Both the position numbers and the translations under genes were made by a program. From assembly GCA_935421135.1 (NCBI GenBank), contig OW285197.1:2038568-2102567 (forward strand): a DNA stretch of 64,000 bases, in the 5' to 3' direction. Below, one piece after another: positions 19,441 to 31,375 of the stretch. This DNA is from Bugulina stolonifera (Eukaryota > Bryozoa > Gymnolaemata > Cheilostomatida > Bugulidae). The notes beneath the pieces are model-generated. The model had not been told where the DNA came from. It made no database searches and worked only from the letters and a program-made list of their open reading frames with translations. Numbering within the stretch: position 1 is the stretch's first letter; every line of letters starts with the position of its first letter.

Positions 19441-22400
19441 GTAAGTTTAATTAGCAAGCAAACTTGATACGATTCCTCAGGTTGGTTGAAACTCTTCTGT
19501 TGTTTCCTATAAGACTCAACAAATGTGCTTTCAATCTGACACAGGCAGGCTGTACTATGCAATGCTAAATACATGTAGTCAATGCCTACACTAATAATGC
19601 ATGGTGGGGTCAATACTGAGTGCGATGTAACAGACCAGGTTGAACTGAGTGATTTCAAAGGAATTAATATGAAAGTAATTACTATGTAAAGTAATTAATA
19701 GTAATTAATATAAATTATGGCATTATTTAGCCATTGAGGCAGTCAAATAGTATCGTCATTGACAATTCAGCATCACACAAAGTACAGTTTACATAAACAT
19801 TTGCGATACTGTTTTACAGATTTTAGACACATTAATAGAAACCACCATCCCTAAACCACCAAAAACTGGGGGAAACACTGGTAAGCCAGTCACAGAGAAT
19901 ACGACTGCTGTAGCGCCCACAGTAGTCTATGGAGAAGTTAGTGTAGCATTTCTCAGTTATGACAAGGGAAGTCAGACAAACAATTATCCACTGCCAATTG
20001 ACAGTCAGCTAGCAGACGTTACTCTGTCCTTAACAGGGGACAACCTCAACCTAGACGTGTATGATCCCAGTGGTAAGGAAATGCATTGATTTATTTCAAC
20101 ACATGTTCCACTCTATGCATAAATCACAATATAGTTTATAAGGTTTTTGCTATTGTTTGAATAGTGAAAAGTGTTGAAGCTGTGCCAATACCAATCATGT
20201 CTCAAATTGTTGAACTTTCATGACGCCAGCACCTTTGCAGAACTAGTTAACGTTATGAAAATGATATATACTTGTACTATGTAGGTGGTAGATATGTATA
20301 CATAATATATACATGTATATAATGTACATGTATACATATACATGTACATTGTATATATAATATATATACAATGTACATGTATACATATACATGTACATTG
20401 TATATATAATATTTATATACAATGTACATGGATACACATACGTGTATGCGCGGCTAAGTCATCAAAGATTGGTGACTTAGCATCTTGTATTTATTGAATT
20501 ATCTTCAGCACTTATGCAGTCACAAGCATTTACGAGCACTTTTTACTCTCCAGGAAAGCTGTTTGATACTAGTGACTACAGAGTGATTACTGATCTACCC
20601 AGAGTATACATCATCAAATTTAATCGACCGCAGGCTGGAAAGTGGACTATTTCCTTTAGATCTGGCTCTCAAAGTAACAGGTGTGAGAGTCTGCTAACAA
20701 TCCAGAATTCTCACGTTGTACAGTTTACAATCTTGCAATGTTCTTACATGTGCATGTACAATGTATATTAATTAAATTTCCATTTACAGTAGTTTTTCTT
20801 GTTGATACCAGTGCTAACAATACTCCTAATGCCTCCTAATTCATGCATTTTCTGACGGGATGGTTGATTCAGTAGCAGCAGTCACCCAAGTTATCTTCCC
20901 TGTCACATGTTTCAGGCCAGCAAATGACTAGGTCCCAAAGAAGGTTGCACTGTACCGCACAACCATTTAACCATTTAACATCTGCAGCATGGAAAATCAC
21001 GTATAATATGCTACTATCTATGACATTATACAGTTACAACATTGAGTATTGATATAAAATTGTCACTATTCTGTAAATAGTAGTGTTAGCTTGAGTCCTT
21101 TATGCAAACTCACCATTTCTTAGTTAGTACATGTACATATTACATAATACATACATGTACATATTACATAATACATACATGTACATATTACATAATACAT
21201 ACATGTACATGTACATATATCCTTTCCTAATGCCCAAATAATTTTCTATTATAACAGGAAGCAGCATTATTGACTTTGACCAAAGATTTGGAGTCAGCGA
21301 GTTCTCAAGTGACTTTAATACTTTATTTCTGAGACCCTTAGCAGGTTGGTAAGAGGGAGGTTGTATGGTAACAGGAGTACATAATAAAACCTAGTCTTCT
21401 CTTCTTGGGTAGATATAATTCATTCAAGGGACCTTCAGTACTAATACATTGGGCAATTATTTGATTGGCATTAGAACATTCGTGGTGACGTATAATTACC
21501 CAGTAAAATTAGATCATTAATTTGGCTGCATTACTCTACAAGTATATCACTGGATTACGTATGGTGTACCTTTTTCAGGTATTCCAGTACACACATTCAT
21601 TCAGGGCGTTGGAATGGACGGAGGAGTTACTTTCACAGAGTTAGATTTCCTCACAGCTGATGGAAAAATCTTATCTCACTTCCTCTTGAACCAGAGTGCC
21701 TCATTACCAGACGTCTACGTTAACAATCCAAAGACACCACCGACAAGTTTGTTTTATTCAAGGGTAAGTGAGAACCCAATCACACATGTTGAGTATTATA
21801 TTAATTTCACTTGAACTTTGATAAAAACATCAACAATAGGTCACCAACTTTGATTTTACACACAAAAAGCTTAGCTGACTGTCTAGCTACCCCTTCTATC
21901 TGGGTGCGGCGGGACAGCAGATGCCGCAGAGAGTGCTAAAATCTAAAGCTCATTACATAGTTGTTTGATAGACTACATAAACAAATTTCATATACATGTA
22001 CATGTACATGTACATTTACATGTAAGGAACTTTAGTCTAACAGTGTAAATACATGTAGTAGTAGTACACAGTAAGCTCACAGAAGTACATGCAGCAGCGT
22101 AAAACAAATGTCAAAATGTCGAAATTCCAAAATGTGTCGAAGCAAAATCAGTTGAATGAAGTGGTTGATCCTAGACCTTTCTAACATGTACTACATTGAT
22201 AGTCAACAGTCATGTACTTCCTTGATGTCCACATGAATTCCCTTTATGTCTACCAAATGACTGTATAAACTGGAAACTACCGTCTACTGTATTATTCTAT
22301 TATAACCTAGCGTTCAGATTCTGAGCAAACACAATAGTTCAAAGTTTTCAGTGCCATTATTTGCCAGTTTATCAATAATTAATGGATGTGTAGGTGGCTG

Positions 22401-25400
22401 GGTTTGACAGAAATGGATATCCACTGGTTCGAGTGAGTAAATCAGGTCTGCTGGAAGTAAGCACAACTGGTAGGTACAGTCCACATTATCCATCAGACAC
22501 TGTCGTCAACTTATCAATAGATTTTTATCAGACATTCAATTTTATCATCAATAGAACGATGCCGTCATCATTGCGTCTCCTATGATAGACACGCTACCTT
22601 AAGTAGCTGATAGAAAATATATCATGTTTTATAAACTTATGAAACAGTTTACAAAACGTGATAATAATTATCTATCAAATGTTTATATAAGTGAGGGAAC
22701 TTTTATTCCCCCAATTGCATCAGCCTCACCGTCTATAAAGATAAAGTCTCTGTAGATAACACTGCTTCCTCTTAAAACCTCCATTTAATGTTGAGCACTA
22801 ACAAGCAGATCTACTTCTCACCCCTATGGCTGTTCTTTTGTCTGGTAAACTTGTTTTAATTTGGTAGACAACTCTGTTTATGAGAAATATAAGGGGAGTG
22901 TCTTTCTATTTCATATATCATGCTAAAACGCTGATTATGTATTTAGTTTTTACACATCATTTTATATTGAAAAATGTTCTTGTAATACAATGTAAAATGA
23001 GAATAGTGCTGGGTGGGTAGTTAGTGCTTCTGTTTAGGTATGACATGACATCATGGCATAAAACATGTACATGTGTTGGCCACAGAATAAAATTAGTGTT
23101 GCCACTTAACTCTCTGAAGTACTTTGACGCATTTATACGGGTTTGGAGTAGAGCAAAGGCCTTTGTTACCAATTGTACAATGCAACTATTATTGATACAA
23201 TGTATGTACATGTAGCTGCAGTTTTATATAAATGTCATTAGTTGACTCCATGTCCCTTGGAGATGATATTAAATTTGTCAGAATTGTTAAATCTCCAGAT
23301 CTCTGGTGCTAACAGAATAGGCCCAACAGTATTAGTCAGTCATCCCTCAGTAAATCCACTTTGTTATTATTATTTAACTTCCAAACAGGTATTGAGCAGT
23401 GTGTGAGGTGTGCACCTGGTGGTACAAGTAGATGTGTTGTACTTGGTAAGGTGGACCTGAAGAATGTAGCCAACACAAAGTACAGATGTGAATGCATGGC
23501 ACCATATTTTGAAGGAGACGGACTCACCTGCCGTAGTATGTGTATTAATTCTATACAATCTACACCAGTAATTAGTGTGTACCAGTACTCAGTCTACTAG
23601 TACTCAGTCTATGTCAGTACTCAGTCTATACCAGTACTCAGTCTATTTACTAGTACTCAGTCTATACCAGTACTCAGTCTATACCAGCACTCAGTGTCTG
23701 TACCAGTACTCAGTCTATACTAGTACTCAGTCTTTTTACCAGTACTCAGTCTATTTACTAGTACTCAGTCTATACTAGTACTCAGTCTATACCAGTACCC
23801 AGTCTATACTAGTACTCAGTCTATACTAGTACTCGTCTATACCAGTACTCAGTCTATACTAGTACACAGTCTATACTAGTACACAGTCTATACTTTGCTG
23901 TTGTTGAACATAAACAAAATCGCCTTCATCCATACACCTCAATATTCTCATTGCACATAGCACATGGTTTGATAGATAAGTACATGTATAATAACTAAAC
24001 AATATATCTAGGATTGCTGTTTGACCGCAGACAGAGCAACTTTAGACTTGGGATCTAGCTTGGCTATGTTTCATCATCCTGGCACTAGCTCATTCCTATC
24101 CTCATGCTGTACTATCAAATTGAAAGTGGTGCTACTGTGTATTTTGTGATCAGTGGGCTTTTTCCTAGCTCAATATATCACCTAGGTAATTATCAAGGAC
24201 TAGAATGATGACACTCAACTACAGATATTTGTGGTACGGTTTGATTGCAATGGGTACTATCCCAGTCTTAAACATTCGTTTGTAGTCGTCTTTCCCTGAA
24301 CGATAAAAATTAAAGGCACCTGCAGCATTAAAATAATAAAAATGTCGATTGACCAATCAGGGCTTATCTAATTATTAGCAGTTATGTTCTCTATGGCAAT
24401 GTCAACAATGTAGGGGATATTATTCAGCGTAATTGGGAAATCATAATTATAACAAAAGACGAAACGGTCTATGGTCTACGGTCTGTGGTCTGCCATCCTC
24501 CAATAAGATTTGGGGTCAAAAATAGGGACGATTCATACATGTATGTGTTGCAATGCTGCCGGTCAAGATCTCAGCTCCGAGTGGTACTAGGACCTTGGGA
24601 CCGGGTCCCCTGATATCACTGCCAGGGCGGGTCCTTAGCTTTAGGCTCGTGAACCCGACCCAAGGTAGGGTGAGTACTCAACCCACTCCAACTGCTGGAT
24701 GGGTGTTGAAACTCGGGCTATGCTGGCAGGAAATATTCTCCTGAACCTGTCATTCATATATGTTGCAATGCTATCGGTGAGGGTCTCGGCTCTGGGTGGT
24801 GCTAGAACCTTGAGACCTGGTCTCCAGGCATAGCTGCCGGGGTGTCTGTAGCCTCCGGCCCTCAATCGCGTCTCAGGGTGGGGTTGGAACCCGAGCCACC
24901 TTACTCGCTATAATGGTGTTAGAACTTGGACTATGCACTTGGAGTTGGCTTCCTAATGGAAGAGAGCACAACTTCTCATGAAGTTATTTTGACATAACTG
25001 TACCAACAGAGGTCATACACAAGCCATCATTACAAGCGAGCAAATTTTGCAGTGAGACTTGCGTCGCAGACCAAGCACAAGTGCTTGTCATCACTATAAC
25101 TAAAGATGAGGCTGCCTGCGGTCTGTGGTCTGTGGTCTGTGGTCCGTGGTCCGTGGTCTGTGGTCTGTGGTCCGTGGTCCGTGGTCCGTGGTCTGTGGTC
25201 TGTGGTCTGTGGTCTGTGGTCCGTGGTCCGTGGTCCGTGGTCCGTGGTCCGTGGTCCGTGATCTGTGGTCTGTGGCCTGTGGTCTGTGGTCAGAATCGGG
25301 ATCGAAAATCGGGACAATTCATAATTTATATGTTGCAATGCCATAATAACATGTGAGCGAAGAGAGCAAATTTTATAGTGAAGCTTGCATAGCAGACCAA

Positions 25401-28400
25401 GCACCAAGTGCTTGCTTATTAAATTTCAACATTTGTACAATTGTCCCGTTACTGAGTGAGTAGTTCAGTTATTAGCTTATTATAAAAACAATAAAACTTT
25501 AATAAAGCTAGAGATGATTACAAACCTAATTATTTGTAGAACCATTTTGTAGAACCAAGCGATTATAACTGTTTCCCGTAAGCTGCAGGCATTTTCTACA
25601 CCTTCCACTATAATTACCCAGTTTGAGGACTTAATATCTAGAAGTGCTTAATGTATAGCAGGACCTTCTGTAGACTTCTGCCCTCAATAGGTTAACTACA
25701 TTAAATGTACTACAAAGAATGCTGTATGATACAATAACACAATAACACACAATTATTCTCTCACTGGTGTAACTTTTCGTTTTTAGATGTGGACGAATGC
25801 GCAACACTGAAAGACAACTGTGACTGCAATGCTGATTGTACAGATACATTTGGTAGCTTCCATTGTAACTGTAAACCTGGATTTGCTGGAAATGGAACCA
25901 TCTGCACCAGTAAGTAACAGATACTGTAGCTCCTAGTATACTCAAAACCATCTGGTCTGCAAAGACTGGTAATAGACAACAAGATACATGTACCTGAAAT
26001 AGAAAATTATACACAAGCATGTACATTTCTTCATAATTATATTAATTGCTAATAGAAATTAAAGTTACAAGAGAGAATGTTACATGCACACGAGAAAAGT
26101 TGAATTAAAACAATAAGATAGCTCATATTAAAACCAGGATAAAGTAGAAATGCATGCATAATTCCAACTAGTCTAATATTTTACTATTTCAAACGATCTT
26201 GGCATTCCAAATTTCTCACTCCAGTTCAAAGAATTGCTCTACAGACAGAAGGTTTTGCTAGACACGTCATGTGATCGCACTAGTTATACAGTTATAGATT
26301 TAATCTACATGTACTACTTACAGATATTGATGAGTGTGCACTGCCTACTGATGCTTGCCAGGGAACAGGCACCTGCTCAGACCTAGTTGGAAGTTTCCAC
26401 TGCAACTGTTCTCAAGGATATCTAGCAAGCAATAGGACAGCACCTCTATGTGAAGGTACAACAAAAACTGCATATCTTTGGAAAATACAAATGGAATAGT
26501 AATATTATAAATATGAGATACCTACATGTATTTAATATACATGTGGATGTTATCATGTGTGCAGGTATTGATTCACGGTGTTTGCTAAGTTCTCATAAGT
26601 TGTCAGTATTTTATCCAGAACAGCATGGAGTGCGACCATTGCTACATACTATTTTCTTTTCGTTTACTCAATATTTTGATAGGAATTTGAACCTCAGCAA
26701 TATATGTGATATTGATAAAACATAAAAGTATATCTTGGGCCAAGTGAGTCTGTACTCACCGAGCCATGTTGTGGTAACACATGTGAGTCTCATTCTCTTT
26801 CCGACTTGCAGATATTGATGAGTGTTCTCTATCCCTGGACACCTGCTCACCAAAACACACATGTGTCAACACTAATGGTTCCTATGTGTGTACTTGTAAA
26901 CCGGGCTTCACCGGCAATTCAACGTACTGTGAGAGTAAGTAGAGAGGAGGTTAATTTATAAAACCTTCATCACACTTGTTTGTCACACTACAAGGTCAAT
27001 CAGTGTTGTCATATATTACCAGTGCATGTAGGAATAAGTCGGAGTTTTCATAATTGAATTACATGTACATGTACATTGCACAGTACATTTATATAACATA
27101 AATATACATCCTTCCAAAGAGCATATAGAACTCCAGATTACCAGATCTTAGTGACAGTAACATAGTAGCTGTGACACTATGGACTCTCTTCTGTTTGATG
27201 TCAGAATATATTTAAGCAGTTATAATGGATTTCTTGATTTTATGTAGACATCAATGAGTGTGCAGATGCTGTGCTCAACCTCTGCGATGAAAACTCCCGC
27301 TGTGATGACACGATTGGAGGTTACACATGTGCTTGTAATACTGGGTACACAGGAAATGGGTATAACTGCACAGGTAAGTGAAAGGGTGTGGCTAATCATC
27401 ATATAACAAAAGACGAAGTGGTCTGCGGTTAAAGGTTAACGGTCAACGGTTTACAGTCTGCCATCCTCCAATCAGATTTGGGGTCGAAAATTGGGACGAC
27501 TCATGTATGTTGTTATGCTGCTGATCGGCATCTCGGCTCCGGGTGGTGCTAGGACCTTGGGACCGGGTCCCCCTGCATCGCTGCCGGGGTGGGTCCCTAG
27601 CCTTAGGCCCTCTGACGCGACCTAGGTTGGGGTGGGTGCTCGACCCGCCCCACCTACTAATTGGTGTTGAAACTTAGGCTATGTATTTGGAGTTGTTCCC
27701 CTAATACAAGGAAACACAACTCCTCATGAGGTCACTATAGCATGTCTGTACCAACAGAGGTCATACACATGCATGACTGCAGTGCATGAACACAAGCCAT
27801 CATTTCATGCGAGCGAAGCGAGCAAATTTTGCAGTGAAACTTGCGTCGGAGACCAAGCACGAAGTGCTTGTTAGATGAAAAGAGAAAGTGTCACTCAGTA
27901 GTACTAGATCTTCACACTGCAGTATTATCTGATTTATTGTAGCAATATAAAAAATTTATATTTAATTTAAACATTACGTCGCACATTACACTACGCATTA
28001 CGTCACACATTACATCACACATTATGTCACACACTGCATCACATATTACTTCACACATTATGTCACACATTGCACCACACATTACGTCACACATTACGTC
28101 ACACATTACGTCACACATTACGTCACATATTGCTTCACACATTATGTCACACATTGTGTCACACATTATGTCACACATTACGTCACAAATTACATCACAC
28201 ATTACATTGCACAACTGGCGGAGGTTTCTATATTTCCTTGTATACACATTTACCTGAACAACATCGCTTTTATCGGTAAGTTTACGCTAGATGTTAATAT
28301 TCCAGAATGTTCTGTGAGATGACCTTATAAGGTTTCTCACATAATGTACAAGTTCTTCGCATTGCGAGTTAAAATTATTCACCTTACATGTCTTGTACAG

Positions 28401-31375
28401 TTTAAGCGAGGGCAGTGACAACCAAAGGACAAAGTTGGCATTTTCCTCACCAGAACTCTGTCCAAACTAAAATATAATAATTGTGCCAACTCTCAATTGA
28501 ACTTTATACGAATTGGTCACAAGCTATTGGCTAGTGCTATATTGAGAAAGCCATTGCAGGTGATCTGTGATATTGCATTGTTTATAAGTTGATACAGTAG
28601 ATGTAGTGAATAATAGCAATATCAGCCTGGGCAACTACGATACTCTGGTAAAAGTAGTTGTTACAGCCCTGGGTTAAACTCTTGACCACTCAACATTGAT
28701 GGCGATACACTACATTTTGGTTTTGCTATAATACCTGTCACCCCAGCATCCTCCTTTACTGGACTATGAGATGAGGTAATCACAGTCTGTTGGGGTTAAA
28801 CCTGTTAGCCTCGGGGATTACAAATAAATGAGCTAGCTAGTGCACCGTCCTGTCCCCCTTTCGTAAAAGATAGTTACACGCATTTCATTGACATTTTGAA
28901 GAACTAGACTGGGGTGGTTGTTTATTCCCACAGATATTGATGAGTGTGCGAGTAACACAACTAACAACTGTGATACTAATGCTGACTGTGTGAACAGTGA
29001 AGGTAACTACACATGCTATTGTAATAAGGGATTCACTGGTGATGGAACCAACTGTACAGGTTAGTAGTAATATTATATTTTACCAAATAATGCATAATAA
29101 CTACGATATAAGTCTCAAGTTCACACTGGACACGAAGCATGTAAAAGGCATGTTACCAGAATGATTGTTAAATATTTTATTAAGGTCAGTCACTGAACAC
29201 TGATATGCTGTTAATAGCTTGTCGATATTTTTCTCTTCAGATATTGACGAGTGTGAGAGCCTCAAGGATGATTGTGACCCAAAACATGGCGTCTGCACCA
29301 ATACAGAAGGCGGCCATATTTGTTCATGTATCTATGGATTTACAGGAGAGTTTAAATGTACAGGTAGAGCTTATACAAAACTCTACAGAGGTGTGCGAAA
29401 TAGTTGGGACGCTCTAATGCAGTAGCCAAGTTTCGAATACACTTTTAGTTCTGCCATTATACCAGTTGTTGTCGATCAAAAGTTATAAATATATATATCA
29501 TTTGAATCCTCCTATATAAAGAACCCATTTATGCTTGTTTCAATTGCATTATCACACCTCCAGTAAAGTTACAATGCATTATACACTTGGAGTCAAGTTC
29601 TGTATACGCGACCAAAGGTCGACCCCTATAGGATCAATTTATGTGTTAAACTAATTTTTCTGCTAGCAGTGGACTTCAAAAGAGTTTTAGACTTCACTCA
29701 GAGCATAAGATATTCAAATTTTGCACAATCTTTTGTCTATTTTTCTGTAAAATTTGCACAAATTAGCTGTAAGCAGTTAGGAAAATCACTGTTTCTCGTA
29801 ACGGCCACGCTTCAAGACAGGAAGTTTCTATTCCAGCTCTAGGATCTTTCATAGTACAAATTTCCTTCCACCTGCTGATGAAGTTATACACAGTAGAATT
29901 TAGAATGCACTATATAATAGAATTTTCTCTGATAGTCTTATCAATATGCAAGAGTAGAGTGGTCAACTTCTTGTCCTGAAGTGTAGCCATTTCATAAAAT
30001 AGCGATTCTTTTAACTGCAGCTTACAACCAATTTATAAAAATATTACAGGTAAAAGAGCAAAAAATTATGCAACGATTGAAGACCTTATGCTCTGAGTGA
30101 AGTCTAAAAATCTTTTGAAGCCCATTGCTAGCAGACAAATCGGTCTAAGACATAAATCAATCCCTTAGGGGGCGACTTTTGGTCGTGTATGCAGAACTTG
30201 ACTCAAAATGTAAAATGCATTTTAACTTAACTAGAGGTGTGATAACACAATTGAAATGACTATAAATGAGTTCCTTAGGGTAAGAAGATTCAAATGATAT
30301 ATATATTTACACCTTTTGATGGACAACAACTGGTATAATGGCAGAACTAAAAGTTCACTCGGAATTTGGCTACTGCATTACAGCGTCCCAACTATTTTGC
30401 ACATCTCTGTAGATACACATCTGAAATGATGTTTGAATCAGAAAATTCCTCTTATTTTATTCAATGACAAAGTGGCACCAGACCTCAAATGTCGACTCAA
30501 TGTTTCAGCTAGATGCTTTTCTGATAAAGTTCGATCGCTACTGAACTATCTTCCTCTCATACTATGATATGCATTACATCATGTAAGGTCACCAAGGTCA
30601 CCGTGTGTCATCTTAACTTCCATTCCACTACATCTAACTTTATATTGCACAATAATTAATTTGACCTTTTCTTTCACAGAGGTTAAACCGAATGTAACGG
30701 ATCTGGGAGAGCGCGAGATTTATCTGTCAAACTCAGCTGCTGTGTTCAGGATGTACGCTCTGGAGGCAGAGAGACAGTCGCTAGAAACTCTCCACGAGAA
30801 CTTGCTGAGACAGTGTGCTTTAATCGCTAAGGTACCAACCAGAGGAAAGAGAGCAGTAAGTTTTTGTTACACAGCGCTCTCTCTTGCATGAATTATTACT
30901 GATCTAAAATTTGCTGTAAGGTTACCTTTGACCTCATTTTATTTCAAACGTGATTCTCAGCCGATTTTGTGTATTTGGCAACATTGTAATTATATTATAC
31001 ATGTACATGTAAAAATAATGATCCATCTAATCTAAAGCAGGTCAGACTTCTTATTATTAGGTCACTTGTTTATGAATTTATTTTGCTTCTGTGTAAAAAC
31101 TTCTTGTATGCTTCTTAAATTTCCATTCCAGATGTTTCCAACATTATACCTCACTATTAATTTATTTAACAGGTGCTCTCACTGTTATTTTCTGTTATTT
31201 TTTCAACAAGTGTTCTCACTGTCATATTCTCTTATTTATCCAACAGGTTCTCTCAATGCCGTATCCTGCTATTGACAGAAAGCAGGTCAACTCATTGATC
31301 CAGTCGCTCCAAGTATCTCTGGCAAAACTTAAAGCTGATGTGGCATCCATTAAACAATCCTGTGGTCTTCCATAA
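16700..31375 (+). CDS. Gene 2: secreted VWA-EGF protein (hemicentin-like N-terminus), about 851 aa
   Basis: Exons: 16700-16834, 17104-17197, 17526-17596, 18922-19080, 19318-19440, 19820-20072, 20509-20680, 21262-21344 (or from 21265), 21579-21763, 22394-22469, 23389-23535, 25787-25909, 26324-26455, 26812-26934, 27248-27373, 28934-29059, 29241-29363, 30680-30855, 31247-31375. All junctions keep frame and the total is 2,556 nt. I chose ATG 16700, because the open frame upstream starts only at a GTG. Order of parts: signal peptide (about 1-24), VWA domain with MIDAS-like DTTGSM, a beta-rich domain, one non-canonical EGF, six [DN]-[IV]-[DN]-E-C EGFs, and the helical tail. VWA plus EGF proteins of this kind are extracellular matrix or adhesion proteins. 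Hemicentin itself has many Ig domains, which are absent here. It is a tandem paralogue of gene 1. Confidence 0.88.
17745..17900 (+). repeat. GC-rich repeat relic, possibly hAT-related
   Basis: An abrupt GC-rich island in an intron. It contains GGTGGATCCAGAAAT, a GGGGCGTTAAGCGCCCC palindrome and AATGGGGTCCGGGGC, which resembles the GC-rich interior of the hAT-type element at 50550-51805 (AACGGGGTCCGGGGC). Termini are not clear. Confidence 0.4.
18330..18550 (+). repeat. tRNA-derived SINE-like sequence
   Basis: GCAGCCTAGTGTTTTGGGCT resembles a tRNA A-box region. About 35 bases later GGTTGGATCCC closely matches the B-box GGTTCGANTCC. The remainder is non-coding and ends near 18550. This is a single copy, so class and ends are tentative. 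Confidence 0.45.
19820..22469 (+). CDS. Linker and beta-rich domain exons of gene 2
   Basis: Exon 19820-20072 starts with a Thr/Pro-rich linker ([10 protein letters not shown]...) and then alternating hydrophobic strands; the following exons (20509-20680, 21262-21344, 21579-21763, 22394-22469) continue with [13 protein letters not shown] and [10 protein letters not shown]. The position after VWA and the IDFDxxFG motif match the galactose-binding-like region that follows VWA in hemicentin. I infer homology without an alignment. The acceptor at 21262 has alternative AGs three bases apart (21262/21265), both in frame. Confidence 0.7.
20280..20440. repeat. AT-rich palindromic array
   Basis: Alternating ATAC/GTAT blocks repeat with a period of about 60 bp. 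Each holds a roughly 40-bp near-perfect palindrome of type CATGTACATTGTATATA / TATATACAATGTACATG. It lies in an intron of gene 2 and is likely cruciform-prone. Confidence 0.75.
21129..21212 (+). repeat. 24-bp tandem repeat, about 3.5 copies
   Basis: Unit ACATGTACATATTACATAAT plus ACAT, perfect over about three copies, in an intron of gene 2. Confidence 0.8.
23389..29363 (+). CDS. EGF module exons of gene 2
   Basis: Exon 23389-23535 encodes a non-canonical EGF-like module (CVRCAPGG...CECMAPYF). Exons 25787, 26324, 26812, 27248, 28934 and 29241 encode calcium-binding-type EGFs, each in a phase 1-1 exon. The last two are near copies of gene 1 exons 9535 and 9850. The CPxC-type exon pairs present in gene 1 are missing here, apart from a decayed remnant at about 28200-28276. 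Confidence 0.85.
23579..23893 (+). repeat. 17-bp minisatellite, about 18 copies
   Basis: Unit approximates TACYAGTACTCAGTCTA with small indels, just after the EGF exon ending at 23535. No spacers. Confidence 0.85.
24452..25080 (+). repeat. Dispersed repeat family A, copy 2
   Basis: Starts with an AACAAAAGACGAAACGG block and GGTCTRY heptamers, then CCTCCAATAAGATTTGGGGTC, a duplicated GC-rich centre with GTTGCAATGCTG, and ends near GACCAAGCACAAGTGCTTG. It lies in the intron before exon 25787. Non-coding. Confidence 0.7.
25081..25412 (+). repeat. Dispersed repeat family A, short copy with GGTCTGT array
   Basis: Directly abuts copy 2. It has the family start (ACTATAACTAAAGATGAGG), an expanded array of about 22 heptamers GGTCTGT/GGTCCGT (25118-25290), the GGGATCGAAAATCGGGACAA segment, then jumps to the family end (GCAGACCAAGCACCAAGTGC). 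The GC-rich centre is deleted. Confidence 0.75.
27400..27872 (+). repeat. Dispersed repeat family A, copy 3
   Basis: ATAACAAAAGACGAAGTGGT start, CCTCCAATCAGATTTGGGGT, one GC-rich centre, and the end GACCAAGCACGAAGTGCTTG. It is the simplest copy and probably closest to the basic unit. Confidence 0.7.
27970..28215 (+). repeat. 12-bp minisatellite, about 20 copies
   Basis: Unit CACACATTACGT with C/T and A/G variants. The long open frames crossing it (Ser-His-Ile repeats) are by-products of the 12-bp period. Confidence 0.9.
28200..28276 (+). pseudogene. Decayed EGF exon remnant in gene 2
   Basis: GAACAACATCGCTTTTATCG at 28256-28275, followed by GTAAGTTTACGCTAGAT, matches the end and donor of gene 1 exon 9158-9289 (GAACAACACTGCTTGTATAG then GTAAGTTTATGCTAGAT). 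Intron sequence beyond the donor also matches. The 5' part of the exon is missing and the 12-bp minisatellite abuts it. Confidence 0.6.
29386..30409. mobile_element. Tc1/mariner-type long inverted-repeat element (1,024 bp)
   Basis: Arms of about 325 bp (29386-29711 and 30085-30409) are imperfect inverted copies. Outer ends are CAGAGGTGTGCGAAATAG and, inverted, CAGAGATGTGCAAAATAG. They are flanked by TA (29384-29385 and 30410-30411), the target duplication of Tc1/mariner elements. Gene 1 has the empty site CTCTAGATACA with one TA at 9993-9994 in the homologous intron. The 370-bp centre has no ORF, so it is non-autonomous or a degraded copy. It lies between EGF exon 29241 and tail exon 30680. 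Confidence 0.85.
30680..31375 (+). CDS. C-terminal helical tail exons of gene 2
   Basis: Exons 30680-30855 and 31247-31375 mirror gene 1 exons 11210-11385 and 11550-11678 in length, phase and nearly every residue ([13 protein letters not shown] start, CGLP end, TAA 31373-31375). Confidence 0.85.

Noticed and set aside
24553..24865. Opposed ORFs in the GC-rich core of repeat A copy 2
   Set aside because: Equivalent cores in other copies do not conserve the frames.
25081..25356. Long open frames over the GGTCTGT array on both strands
   Set aside because: The 7-bp repeat lacks stops in several frames, and the predicted proteins are simple repeats (WSVVCGL and similar). It is non-coding repeat A sequence.
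27912..28279. Open frames with Ser-His-Ile or Cys-Asp-Val-Met repeats
   Set aside because: They follow directly from the 12-bp satellite and have no splice or start context.
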